Source of the DNA: Nocardioides sp. W7
GTDB lineage: Bacteria > Actinomycetota > Actinomycetes > Propionibacteriales > Nocardioidaceae
Assembly (NCBI RefSeq): GCF_022919075.1
Contig: NZ_CP095078.1
Coordinates: 372,001-436,000 of the forward strand
Direction of reading: 5' to 3'
DNA: 64,000 nt
The notes beneath the pieces were generated by a model that did no database searches, was not told the origin of the DNA, and saw only the letters and a program-made list of their open reading frames with translations. Position numbers and translations under genes: made by a program. Below are positions 8,658 to 16,897 of this stretch, piece after piece; position 1 is the first letter of the stretch; each line of letters starts with the position of its first letter.

Positions 8658-8960
8658 TCAGGACCGGACCAGGCGGGTGATCGCCTCGAGGGCCTCGGCG
8701 ACCTTCGCCCGCCCCTCGGCGTCACCGCTCCGGGCTGCGTCGACGACGCAGTGGTGCATGTGCTCCTCGAGCAGGCCGAGGGAGACGGCCTGGAGGGCCT
8801 TCGTCATCGCGGCCACCTGGGTCAGGATGTCGATGCAGTACTGCTCCTCCTCGACCATCCGCTGCAGACCCCGGGCCTGGCCCTCGATCCGGCGCAGCCG
8901 CTTCAGGTAGTCGTCCTTGCGGTGGATGTAGCCGTGCTGGTGTCCGCTCTCGCCTGCCAT
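8658..8960 (-). CDS. csoR: Copper-sensing repressor CsoR
   Basis: A 100-residue all-helical CsoR/RcnR-family repressor. The Cu(I)-binding Cys-His-Cys set is present with canonical spacing: Cys42, His67 and Cys71. The basic helix Y-L-K-R-L-R-R-I-E-G-Q-A-R-G matches the DNA-binding face. It leads the csoR-copZ-membrane protein-copA operon, and a near-perfect CsoR operator lies 12 bp upstream of its start, so autoregulation and copper-induced expression of the whole operon are expected. Confidence 0.95.
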   Translation of the reverse strand: MAGESGHQHGYIHRKDDYLKRLRRIEGQARGLQRMVEEEQYCIDILTQVAAMTKALQAVSLGLLEEHMHHCVVDAARSGDAEGRAKVAEALEAITRLVRS

Positions 8961-8971
8961 GCCTAAGACCC

Positions 8972-8986
8972 TACCCCCCTAGGGTA
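8972..8986. promoter_or_regulatory. CsoR operator
   Basis: TACCCCCCTAGGGTA is a pseudopalindrome that fits the known CsoR operator pattern (TACCC, then spacer, then GGGTA). It lies just upstream of the csoR start at 8960, where it would overlap the promoter of the copper operon. Confidence 0.85.
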
Positions 8987-9006
8987 TCAACCTCAAGGCG
9001 CAGAAA

Positions 9007-9029
9007 AGCCCCGCTCGTGGAGCGGGGCT
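9007..9029 (-). terminator. Intrinsic terminator of the small gene at 9032-9220
   Basis: The 9-bp perfect stem AGCCCCGCT/AGCGGGGCT has a 5-nt loop. On the minus strand it is followed by TTTT (9007 down to 9004), giving a conventional rho-independent terminator right after the stop at 9032. Confidence 0.8.
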
Positions 9030-9031
9030 GC

Positions 9032-9220
9032 TCAACTCTCGGCGCGAGGCGCGGGCACGACGCCCAGGATCTCGTCGATCTCGGCTGGGGACAGGTGATC
9101 GTCGGCCTCGCTGGCCGCGATGATGAGGTTGGTCGTGAGCTCGACCTCACCCAGCAGGTCGGCATCTTCCAAGGTGACGTCGAACTGGTCGTGCACGCCT
9201 GCCTCCCAGTCTGATGTCAC
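9032..9220 (-). CDS. Small acidic protein, actinobacterial type
   Basis: A 62-residue acidic protein. The C-terminal half (L-I-I-A-A-S-E-A-D-D-H-L-S-P-A-E-I-D-E-I-L-G) resembles a short helix-turn-helix pattern seen in small conserved actinobacterial proteins, and the coding frame is closed by a good terminator. Function unknown. It lies between the csoR promoter region and cspA. The codon bias fits a real gene, but a protein this short keeps the call tentative. Confidence 0.65.
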   Translation of the reverse strand: MTSDWEAGVHDQFDVTLEDADLLGEVELTTNLIIAASEADDHLSPAEIDEILGVVPAPRAES

Positions 9221-9384
9221 TGCCTCATGTCGCTGCCTGATCGTCGCTGCTGATCGTCACTCACGCGGGCCCGGGACTCCGGACGCACGTCCCGGAAATA
9301 CGTTCCCCACCCAGAGTACGACTAAACCGCGATCGCGACCCCGGACCCGGCCCACCCGGTGACGCACAGACCTCCGGAAGACAG

Positions 9385-9419
9385 CACGAGGCCCCACCCG
9401 TGACGGGTGGGACCTCGTG
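9385..9419. terminator. Terminator downstream of cspA
   Basis: The 15-bp stem with one mismatch (arms CACGAGGCCCCACCC and GGGTGGGACCTCGTG) has a 5-nt loop. It lies 41 bp beyond the cspA stop on the minus strand, as expected for its terminator. Confidence 0.75.
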
Positions 9420-9460
9420 GTGGCTGTGGTCAGACAGGTGCCAGACCAGTGCCGGTCTTG

Positions 9461-9664
9461 TCAGACGGCGCGAACGTTCTCCGCCTGGGGGCCCTTCGGG
9501 CCCTGGGTGACGTCGAACTCAACCTTCTGGTTCTCGTCCAGGGACTTGTAGCCCTGGGTCTGGATCGCCGAGTAGTGCACGAAAACGTCGTCGCCGCCGT
9601 CCTCCTGCGCAATGAAGCCGAAGCCCTTCTCAGCGTTGAACCACTTCACGGTGCCTTGAGCCAT
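9461..9664 (-). CDS. cspA: Cold-shock protein, CspA family
   Basis: A 67-residue single OB-fold RNA chaperone. RNP1 is K-G-F-G-F-I (about residues 14-19) and RNP2 is V-F-V-H-Y (about 28-32); it starts [17 protein letters not shown] as in actinobacterial CspA. ATG 9664 is preceded by AGGAG at good distance. Single-copy transcript with its own terminator at 9385-9419. Such proteins melt RNA secondary structure and are often abundant at all temperatures in actinobacteria. Confidence 0.95.
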   Translation of the reverse strand: MAQGTVKWFNAEKGFGFIAQEDGGDDVFVHYSAIQTQGYKSLDENQKVEFDVTQGPKGPQAENVRAV

Positions 9665-9999
9665 GTGCTCGTTACTCCTGATATCGGAACGAGAGGCCAT
9701 CACATCGACGGCCCCACACCAGATGCGGTGACACGTCGCTCCGACTCGTGATTGGTAAGACCACAAAGCAGAAACGCCGTTGGATCACAAACTCCGCGGG
9801 CGTCAGACCAGCTGGAACTTGCACCTGTTGCAGGAAAGACAGTACCAAGCAAGTCGGCCGAGCAAACCCCCCAGACCCCTGCTTTCTCGACGAGAGACGT
9901 GAAGGTTCTGCAACGGGCGTGTGTCAGGTCGGGAAACCGGCCGGGCCGGGCGGACCCGGTCCGCCCGTCTCCCGGGGGATGCACGCCCCTGGGCGGCGG
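9665..9999. other. Non-coding region upstream of cspA
   Basis: A 335-bp gap between the cspA start and the end of the VOC gene. The part at about 9735-9860 is clearly less GC-rich than its surroundings and most likely holds the cspA promoter and a long 5' leader, as in other cold-shock genes. An open frame at 9752-10003 lacks coding character and I do not call it. No convincing -35/-10 pair or riboswitch was identified. Confidence 0.5.
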
Positions 10000-10734
10000 C
10001 TAGCCGCAGGCGAGCCGGCACCGGGCGAGGAACGCGGCGGGGCTGCGACTCTCCAGAAGCTCGACGAGTACGCCGTCATCCGTCGTCCCGTAGCAGACCG
10101 CCGCGATCCCGCCGCTGGACTCCGTGACGTCGTGGTGCCAGCGCACCCGGTCCAGACCGGCTCGGACCTCCGCGATGCCGTCCACGTCCAGGCAGACGTG
10201 ATTGACCCCGAGGTCGACCGGTCGTGCGGGGGCCGCGCCGGCCCCACCCGCCACCCTCACCGAGACCGGGCCGGGGACCGGAGGCAGGGGGTGGCCAGCC
10301 GGGTCGGCGACCCGCACCACCACCCCCACCAGACCGGTCGGCCCGTCGTCGGACGCCCGGAGCTCGATCGGGGTGCCGTCCGGGCAGACGACCGGCTCAG
10401 CCTCGGCGTACCCCAGGCGCGCGCGGACCGCGGCGACGTCCGGCACCGCCCAGACCAGGCCCGCGACGCCCGGCGTACCGGGGGCGCGGGTCGCCGGTGT
10501 CGGCGAGCTGAACGCGAACAGCTCCAGGAATGCCGCGTCGGTGCGCAGCAGTGCCACCTCGGCCGCCGTCCCCTCCGTGGCCAGCGACTCGTCGGCCGGG
10601 GTCGTCCCGACCGGCCAGCCGAACGCGCCGTGGTCGACGGCCCCCAGGCCGTCGACCCAGAACGCGCGAGCGCGCTCGAGGTCGGCGACGCTCACGCCGA
10701 CGTGGTTGAGAGCGACGACTCCGGTCTCGGGCAC
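10000..10734 (-). CDS. VOC-superfamily protein, tandem glyoxalase-like domains
   Basis: A 244-residue protein with two glyoxalase/dioxygenase (VOC) modules. The first starts A-L-N-H-V-G-V-S-V-A-D-L-E-R-A-R-A-F-W, the second near residue 174 (D-L-G-V-N-H-V-C-L-D-V). The metal-ligand-like His in both H-V motifs and the C-terminal Glu (L-V-E-L-L-E-S) are retained. It could be a dioxygenase, an epimerase or a resistance-type binder; the sequence does not decide. It ends TAG at 10000-10002 and starts 17 bp after the end of the minus-strand membrane gene at 10751, with which it may be co-transcribed. Confidence 0.78.
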   Translation of the reverse strand: MPETGVVALNHVGVSVADLERARAFWVDGLGAVDHGAFGWPVGTTPADESLATEGTAAEVALLRTDAAFLELFAFSSPTPATRAPGTPGVAGLVWAVPDVAAVRARLGYAEAEPVVCPDGTPIELRASDDGPTGLVGVVVRVADPAGHPLPPVPGPVSVRVAGGAGAAPARPVDLGVNHVCLDVDGIAEVRAGLDRVRWHHDVTESSGGIAAVCYGTTDDGVLVELLESRSPAAFLARCRLACG

Positions 10735-10750
10735 GGCGGCAACCTACCGG

Positions 10751-12811
10751 TCACGGGGTCGGGACACCGGCCGCGCGAACCTCCACGACCACGAAGCCCG
10801 GGGCGACGGGCCGGTACGCGCTCTCCACCACGAAGACGCTGCAACAGTCCTCGACGGCGTTCAGGTTGGCGGCCACCCAGTCGGCCATGATCACCGCGGT
10901 CACCGTCTGGTCCGCCATCACCTGGCACTGCAGCCGGAGCATCCCGACCGCGATCGCCAGATAGGTGGGCTGGTTGGTCACGGTCACGTTCGGCACGCCC
11001 GTGGTCAGCTCCACCACCGAGGGCGAGCCCACGACCTGACCCAGGAGACCCTGCGCGTCCAGACGACGCAGATCGCCATTGGCAGGGTCCTGCAGGGCGG
11101 CTTGGACCGCGGGGGTGTCCTGCGGAAGATTCGATGGTCCGACCACCTCGGCGGCCTCGAGCCGGTCGAAGGACGCGGCCGGGGTCGGTGCGCTCCACAG
11201 GGATCCGGCGACAGAACCCAGGGCCAGGAGGGTCAACGCCACCGAGGTCGCTCCCGCCGCGGTGACCCGGACGTCCCCGCTCGCCATGCGCTTCACCACG
11301 TGCAGGAACAGGGGCACCAGCGCGGCAGACACCAGTCCGACCTGGACGGCATATCCGAAGAGCAGCTGCGTCGGCAGGGATCGCCCCATGTAGTACGGCA
11401 GGGTCAGCAACGACCACCCGCCGCAGAGAGTGAGGGCGAGCCCCTGGATGCGCCAGGTGTCCGAGTCCCTCCGGCGTACCTGAAGGAGGATCCCGACCAC
11501 GGTCGCGGCGGCGAAGAACGCGACGACCCCGACATGGGTGCCGAACGCCGGCATGGCGACGTTCCCGTAGCCGATGGTCCCGAACATCTGCGAGAACAGG
11601 AGGAACTTCGACCAGTCGGCCGACTCGCCGATGAGCGCCGTGACCGTCGCGTAGACGAGGAACGGCAGAGCGACGGCGACCCCGCCCACGACCGCGGCGA
11701 CCACTCGGTCTCGCCACCCGGTCAGCGCCAACACGATCCCCACGCCCACCGCCACCACGACGGGCAACCCGTGATCGGGGTTGTTGAGCGCAGCGACACC
11801 GGCGAGCAACCCCACGACCGCCGCTCGCCACGCGACGCCCCTGGTCCCGAGACCGGCGCTCCGCCTGAACAGGGCGAGCGCCGCCACGATGGTCACCACG
11901 GGGAGCACGGTCCGGAACGGCACGGAAGCGAAGTAGGTCGCCGGGTACACACCGTTGGCAGTGGCGAAGATGATCGGCGCGGACACGAGGAGGAGCACGA
12001 CCGGCACGGTCCGGCGACCGCCGACCATCGCGCCCACCAGGACCGCGCCGGCGATGGTGACCACCTGCAGGAACAGGACCCACCCGAGGGCGATCGCCAG
12101 CGCGTGGTCGGGCGATGACCGGATCACCGGGGCGATGGGGAGACCGAGCAGGTTGACGTACTGCGGGAAGTAGTCGACCAGCGGCACCCGCCCCACGGCG
12201 GGAGCGATCAGCTCGTCGAGCGTGTAGGTGGCGTGCCACGGCTCCACGATGCTGGTCGGCGTCTGGACCAGGGCGGGCAGCAGGAACGCCAGGATCACGA
12301 CCACCAGCACGACCGAGGCGACGCGTCGGAACCAGACGCCGCGGACCAGCAGCGACGCGACGGCGAGGACGGCGGCCAGCACGCCGAGGACCAGCTCCCA
12401 CCACTGCAGACGCGGGAACCAAGCCGCGAGGCCCGGGTCCACCTCCTCGAACCAGAGGGCGGCCGCCACGGCCAGGACGACCGCGCCGGCGAGCGCGAGT
12501 ACGTCGACGAACAGTCGGGCCGGCCCGCGGCGGAGTCGGGCCAGGACCCACACCAGCCCGAGGAGCATCGGGACCGAGAGCCACCAGCCCACGAGAACCA
12601 CCCGATCGCGGGGCTCCAGGAGCGTGGCCGCCAGATGGGCTGCGAACACATCGCTGCTGATGGCAGGTGGGCTCGGCTCGGGCCCGACCTTCACGATCAG
12701 GAAGGTGATCAGCGCCTCGAGCACGACAGCAGCGGGAGCGACGTAGGCGAGCTCGGCGAGTCCGCGAGTCCGCGGATCAACGTCGTGAGGTCGTGTCGAA
12801 TGTAGCGCCAT
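10751..12811 (-). CDS. Large polytopic membrane protein, possible lipid-linked-sugar glycosyltransferase
   Basis: A 686-residue protein with about 12 to 14 hydrophobic helices followed by a soluble C-terminal region of about 150 residues. The pattern recalls GT-C glycosyltransferases such as PMT or arabinofuranosyltransferases, but I see no diagnostic D-D/D-E loop and leave the activity open. ATG 12811 (MALHSTRPHDVD) was chosen because the 92 residues upstream read as low-complexity Arg/Gly sequence; CGGAG lies 11-15 nt before it. It stands alone, with a 281-bp upstream gap before tRNA-Lys. Confidence 0.75.
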   Translation of the reverse strand: MALHSTRPHDVDPRTRGLAELAYVAPAAVVLEALITFLIVKVGPEPSPPAISSDVFAAHLAATLLEPRDRVVLVGWWLSVPMLLGLVWVLARLRRGPARLFVDVLALAGAVVLAVAAALWFEEVDPGLAAWFPRLQWWELVLGVLAAVLAVASLLVRGVWFRRVASVVLVVVILAFLLPALVQTPTSIVEPWHATYTLDELIAPAVGRVPLVDYFPQYVNLLGLPIAPVIRSSPDHALAIALGWVLFLQVVTIAGAVLVGAMVGGRRTVPVVLLLVSAPIIFATANGVYPATYFASVPFRTVLPVVTIVAALALFRRSAGLGTRGVAWRAAVVGLLAGVAALNNPDHGLPVVVAVGVGIVLALTGWRDRVVAAVVGGVAVALPFLVYATVTALIGESADWSKFLLFSQMFGTIGYGNVAMPAFGTHVGVVAFFAAATVVGILLQVRRRDSDTWRIQGLALTLCGGWSLLTLPYYMGRSLPTQLLFGYAVQVGLVSAALVPLFLHVVKRMASGDVRVTAAGATSVALTLLALGSVAGSLWSAPTPAASFDRLEAAEVVGPSNLPQDTPAVQAALQDPANGDLRRLDAQGLLGQVVGSPSVVELTTGVPNVTVTNQPTYLAIAVGMLRLQCQVMADQTVTAVIMADWVAANLNAVEDCCSVFVVESAYRPVAPGFVVVEVRAAGVPTP

Positions 12812-13092
12812 GAGGAGACGTCTCCGAGGTGCAACTGAGCGGCTGGTCCGGGGGAGCGTACTCGGACTGCCGCCTTCGGACTGCGGTCTTCCTACTCCCG
12901 CCCCTCGCGCGAGGAGACCGCCGGAAAACCCCCGTGTCGGCGAGTGATGTGCTACCCGAGGTCCGTCGGTCATTCCCGCAGGCAACCCCCGCAGGGCCAC
13001 GAGTGCCACCGCGACCGGCTCCGGAGCGCCTCGATATGCTCCACCCGGTATGAGGGCTCCCTCGGGTTCTCCCCAGGTCCTCTCCATACCGC

Positions 13093-13165
13093 GGGCCCCT
13101 AGCTCAATTGGCAGAGCAGAGGACTTTTAATCCTTTGGTTGTGGGTTCGAGTCCCACGGGGCCTA
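13093..13165 (+). tRNA. tRNA-Lys (TTT)
   Basis: A 73-nt cloverleaf. The acceptor GGGCCCC pairs with GGGGCCT (G1-U72 wobble), the discriminator is A, the D-arm starts TAGCTCAATTGGCAGAGC, the anticodon loop is CTTTTAA with anticodon TTT, and the T-arm is GTGGG-TTCGAGT-CCCAC. CCA is not encoded. Confidence 0.95.
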
Positions 13166-13178
13166 CCGACCGTCTCGG

Positions 13179-13475
13179 TCACGACCGGACCTTCGGCGGA
13201 CGGCCGCGACGCGGCTTGCGCGGGATCACCTGGCCGGCGCTGAACAGCTCGCCGCCCCAGACTCCCCACGGCTCCCCGCGGTCGACGGCCGCCGACAGGC
13301 AGGCGGAGCGGATCGGGCAGGGCAGGCAGGCCGACTTGGCGCGCATCGCCTCGTCGTTGTCCTTGGCGAACCACAGGTCGGGGTCGGCGTGGCAGGGCAG
13401 GACGTCGGGGGTGACGGCGGCCGGGGGTGCGGTCAGGGTCAGGGGGAGGGTCTCGGCGAGGGTCGCGGTGCTCAT
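13179..13475 (-). CDS. whiB7: WhiB7-type iron-sulfur transcription regulator
   Basis: A 98-residue WhiB-like protein. Four cluster-binding cysteines occur at residues 28, 50, 53 and 59, then the G-V-W-G-G-E turn (71-76) and a C-terminal AT-hook R-G-R-P-P-K (90-95), the feature that marks WhiB7 among WhiB proteins; the start of the conserved core L-P-C-H-A-D-P-D-L-W-F-A also fits. WhiB7 activates intrinsic antibiotic-resistance genes with the primary sigma factor. The gene lies 67 bp after the membrane gene at 13543 on the same strand, leaving no room for the long regulated leader typical of whiB7. Confidence 0.88.
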   Translation of the reverse strand: MSTATLAETLPLTLTAPPAAVTPDVLPCHADPDLWFAKDNDEAMRAKSACLPCPIRSACLSAAVDRGEPWGVWGGELFSAGQVIPRKPRRGRPPKVRS

Positions 13476-13542
13476 GGGACATGACTACGCGCGCCCGCTT
13501 GCAGGGGACTGGGAGCGGACTGGAGGTCCACTTGAACCGGGA

Positions 13543-14628
13543 TCAGGCCGCGGCCGCCGCCCGTACCTCGTGGACCGGGCGCCACCGGTCGTGCAGCGTG
13601 GTGATCAGGCTGATCAGCGACAGGAAGAACATCGTGTCGAAGCCGTCCAGCTGCGCCTCGCCACCCGGCAGCACCTCGTCGGCGAGCACCACCAGTACGA
13701 CGTTGACGGCCAGCCGGATGACGAAGGTGACCGTCAGGGAGCCGACCGTCCAGTGCCGACGGGCCGCGACCAGCGTGATGCCGGCATTGAGGACCACCAC
13801 CACCGCCACGCCGACGAACAGGTCGGACGTGGAGCCCGTGAAGTCCGGCAGCATCTGCGCGAACACGACCGCGAGCAACCCGACCAGCACGATCTTCTCG
13901 GCGGTGCCCCCGGACAGGATCCGGTCGTGCTCCGCGCGCCAGGCGATCTGCTCGTGCGCCTCGTCGATCTCCTCGGGCAGCGGCTCCGGGCTCATCCGCC
14001 AGTCCCAGTCCGGGGCGGGCAGGCGCGGGGTGACGGCGTACCGGACGACCGCGACCACGCCGAGGAGCACGACGAACAGCAGCGGGAGGGCCCACCGGTG
14101 CTCCCCCAGCAGGTCGGTCACGTCGAGCCTCGCGATGTGGATCCACCACTCCTGGGGGAGCTTGACGAACACCCAGATCAGGGCGGCGGCACTCAGCCAC
14201 CAGCTCAGCGCCAGGGCGATCGGGGACCACCGGGCGCGCACGGTCTCGTAGGCGATGAAGAAGTACTCGAAGGTGTTGGGGAAGACCAGCAGCAGCGGGC
14301 GGGCATGGGTGAGCTCGAACGCCACCACGCCGACCAACCGGTAGAAGTAGAGGAACCAGCCGACCCGGAACGCCGGCATGCTCGCCCAGTTCCGCAGCGT
14401 GGCGAGGTAGGCGATCGCCAGGTAGTAGACGTCCATCGCCTTGTCGTAGCCCTGGTAGCCGGGCGGGTCGTAGCCGAAGAGCTGGAAGATCGTCTGGTCG
14501 ACGCCGTCGAGCACGAGGCACGCGACCACGGCGGGGAGCGGCCAGTAGGGGATCGCCAGGGGCAACAGGAAGCGTGCGCCGACGACGGCGACGAAGACGA
14601 GCGTCACGCCCAGGTCCATACCGGACAT
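13543..14628 (-). CDS. Polytopic membrane protein of unknown function
   Basis: A 361-residue protein with about nine hydrophobic segments, several W/Y-rich stretches and an acidic cytoplasmic loop (P-L-P-E-E-I-D-E-A-H-E-Q-I). No transporter family is recognised. ATG 14628 (MSGMDLGVTLVFVA) was preferred to 14697 because the latter would run through the divergent promoter and the 14-bp palindrome at 14638-14651. It is transcribed divergently from the epimerase gene and may be controlled by the regulator that binds that palindrome. Confidence 0.72.
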   Translation of the reverse strand: MSGMDLGVTLVFVAVVGARFLLPLAIPYWPLPAVVACLVLDGVDQTIFQLFGYDPPGYQGYDKAMDVYYLAIAYLATLRNWASMPAFRVGWFLYFYRLVGVVAFELTHARPLLLVFPNTFEYFFIAYETVRARWSPIALALSWWLSAAALIWVFVKLPQEWWIHIARLDVTDLLGEHRWALPLLFVVLLGVVAVVRYAVTPRLPAPDWDWRMSPEPLPEEIDEAHEQIAWRAEHDRILSGGTAEKIVLVGLLAVVFAQMLPDFTGSTSDLFVGVAVVVVLNAGITLVAARRHWTVGSLTVTFVIRLAVNVVLVVLADEVLPGGEAQLDGFDTMFFLSLISLITTLHDRWRPVHEVRAAAAA

Positions 14629-14637
14629 GGTGACATG

Positions 14638-14651
14638 TTGAACGCGTTCAA
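14638..14651. promoter_or_regulatory. KstR/TetR-type palindromic operator
   Basis: TTGAACGCGTTCAA is a perfect 14-bp palindrome matching the KstR consensus TNNAACNNGTTNNA. It lies in the 43-bp gap between divergent genes at 14628 (minus) and 14672 (plus), so it could control both. No TetR gene is nearby; the binding protein would act in trans. Confidence 0.65.
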
Positions 14652-14671
14652 AATGGGTTAAGGTCCCGGAC

Positions 14672-15624
14672 ATGCGCATCGTGATCCCGGGCGGCACCGG
14701 TCAGGTCGGCGGCATCCTGCGGCGCTCGCTCGCCGCCCGCGGGTACGACGTCGTGGTGCTCAGCCGTCGTCCCGAGCGGCTGGAGCCCGGCGTCCGGCAC
14801 CGGATCTGGGACGGCCGGAACGTCGGTGACTGGGCCGAGGAGCTCGACGGCGCCGACGCGCTGGTCAACCTGGCCGGACGCTCGGTCAGCTGCCGCTACA
14901 CCGAGGAGCACCTGCGCCAGATGATGGACTCCCGGGTCGAGTCCACCCGGGCGGTCGGGCGGGCACTCGAACAGGCTGCCCGGCCGCCGGCAGTGTGGCT
15001 GCAGATGAGCACCGCCACGATCTACGCGGACCGGCGGGACGCACCGAACGACGAGCACACCGGGATCATCGGCGGCGACGAGCCCGGCGTGCCGGCGTAC
15101 TGGGAGTACAGCGTGCGGATCGCCCGCCACTGGGAGGCCGCCCAGCAGCAGGCGACGCTGCCGCACACGCGGCGCGTCGCCCTGCGGACCGCGATGGTGA
15201 TGAGCCCCGACCGCGGCGGGGTGTTCGACTACCTGCTCCGGATGGCCCGCCTGGGGCTCGGCGGGCCGGTCGCGGGCGGCGGCCAGTACGTCTCCTGGAT
15301 CCACGACCGTGACCTCGTGCGGGCCGTCGACCTGCTCCTGGCCCGCGACGACCTCGCCGGGCCGGTGAATCTGGCCGCCCCGGGCCCCTCCCCCAGCGCG
15401 AGCTGATGCGCGTCCTGCGACGGGCCTGGGGACACCGCCCGGGGCTGCCCGCGACCCGCGCGATGGCCGAGCTCGGCGCCTGGGCGCTGCGCACCGACAC
15501 CGAGCTGCTGCTGAAGAGCCGGCGCGTCGTACCGACCCGGCTGCTGGCGACCGGGTTCGAGTTCGAGCACCCCGACTGGTCCGCGGCCGCCGCCGACCTG
15601 GTCGCCCGCGTGCGCGACCGGTAG
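14672..15624 (+). pseudogene. TIGR01777/DUF1731-type epimerase, interrupted by a frameshift
   Basis: A nucleotide-sugar-epimerase-like SDR protein. The first frame (14672-15406) has the Rossmann start MRIVIPGGTGQVG and the N-L-A-G-R-S-V motif, and breaks after G-P-V-N-L-A-A-P-G-P. The conserved continuation (Q-R-E-L-M-R-V-L-R-R-A-W-G, then K-S-R-R-V-V-P-T-R-L-L-x-x-G-F-x-F-x-H-P) is in another frame, 15406-15624. The break falls in the C-rich run at 15385-15394 and is repaired by adding one base, so it is either a real one-base loss or a sequencing error. Joined, the product is about 317 residues, normal for the family. Confidence 0.8.
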
Positions 15625-15709
15625 CCACCGGTTCCTCGCGACGCCGATGTGACTGCCGCGGCACGGAGGCGCATCCTGTGGCCTGGATCACCGATCGAAG
15701 GGAAGACCC

Positions 15710-16897
15710 GTGAGCGCTCGTCGTGTGCTGCCGTCCGAGGAGGCCGTCGACCTGGTCCGGCTGGTGCGCCGGATCGCCGCCGACGAGCTCGCCCCACGCG
15801 CCGCCGCGGCCGAGGCCGCCGGCGAGTTCCCCCGCGAGGTCTTCCGGATGCTCGGCCGGACCGGGCTGCTCGGCCTGCCCTACCCCGAGGAGTACGGCGG
15901 TGGCGGCCTGTCGTACGAGGTCTACCTGCAGGTGCTGGAGGAGATCGGCGCGGTGTGGGCCAGCGTCGGCGTCGGGGTCTCCGTGCACGCCCTGTCCTGC
16001 TTCGGGCTCGCCACCCGGGGCACCGAGGAGCAGCGACTGCGCTGGCTGCCCGAGATGCTCGGCGGCGACCTGCTCGGCGCCTACTGCCTCTCCGAGCCGC
16101 ACGCCGGATCCGACCCGGCCGCGATGACCACCACCGCCCGCCTGATCGGCGACGAGTACGTCATCTCCGGAGCCAAGGCCTGGACCACCCACGGCGGCGA
16201 GGCCGACTTCTACAAGGTCATGGCCCGCACCTCCGCCAGCCCCGGCGGCCGCGACGGCATCTCCTGCTTCCTCGTCCCGGCCGACAGCACCGGCCTCACC
16301 GCCGACCGGCCCGAGGACAAGATGGGGCTGACCGGCTCCACGACCGCCACCATGCGCTTCGACGGCGTCCGCGTCCCGGTCGAGCGACGCCTCGGCGCCG
16401 AGGGCGAGGGCCTCCGGATCGCCCTGGCCGGCCTCGACTCCGGCCGTCTCGGCATCGCCGCCGTCGCCACCGGCCTGGCCCAGGGCGCCCTGGACGCCGC
16501 CATCGCCTACGCCCAGCAGCGCACCACCTTCGGCAAGCGCATCATCGACCACCAGGGCCTGGGCTTCCTGCTCGCCGACATGGAGGCCGCCGTCGCCTCC
16601 GCCCGCGCCACCACCCTGCACGCCGCCCGCCTCAAGGACACCGGCCTGCCGTTCTCCCGCGAGGCCTCCATCGCCAAGCTGATCGCCACCGACCAGGCGA
16701 TGAAGGTCACCACCGACGCCGTCCAGGTCCTCGGCGGCGCGGGCTACACCAAGGACTTCCCCCTCGAGCGCTACATGCGCGAGGCCAAGGTCATGCAGAT
16801 CTTCGAGGGCACCAACCAGATCCAGCGCCTCGTCATCGCCCGCGGCCTGGACACCACCGACCAGGGCGCGATCGTCAGCCTGCCGGACCGAGCCTGA
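15710..16897 (+). CDS. Acyl-CoA dehydrogenase
   Basis: A 395-residue FAD enzyme of the ACAD family, introducing an alpha,beta double bond in an acyl-CoA and passing electrons to ETF. Signature 1 is A-Y-C-L-S-E-P-H-A-G-S-D (about residues 124-135); signature 2 is near Q-V-L-G-G-A-G-Y-T-K-D-F. The base Glu is expected in Q-I-F-E-G-T-N-Q (about 364-371). GTG 15710 has GAAGGGA 6-12 nt upstream. Chain-length preference cannot be read. Its 3' end overlaps the phytochrome gene by 23 bp on the opposite strand. Confidence 0.92.
   Translation: MSARRVLPSEEAVDLVRLVRRIAADELAPRAAAAEAAGEFPREVFRMLGRTGLLGLPYPEEYGGGGLSYEVYLQVLEEIGAVWASVGVGVSVHALSCFGLATRGTEEQRLRWLPEMLGGDLLGAYCLSEPHAGSDPAAMTTTARLIGDEYVISGAKAWTTHGGEADFYKVMARTSASPGGRDGISCFLVPADSTGLTADRPEDKMGLTGSTTATMRFDGVRVPVERRLGAEGEGLRIALAGLDSGRLGIAAVATGLAQGALDAAIAYAQQRTTFGKRIIDHQGLGFLLADMEAAVASARATTLHAARLKDTGLPFSREASIAKLIATDQAMKVTTDAVQVLGGAGYTKDFPLERYMREAKVMQIFEGTNQIQRLVIARGLDTTDQGAIVSLPDRA

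Noticed and set aside
9752..10003. 83-codon plus-strand frame upstream of cspA
   Set aside because: No ribosome binding site, low-complexity sequence, and it covers the probable cspA promoter and leader.
10692..12584. 630-codon open frame in a second minus-strand frame of the large membrane protein
   Set aside because: Arg/Gly/Pro-rich with no hydrophobic helices, whereas the other frame shows regular membrane segments.
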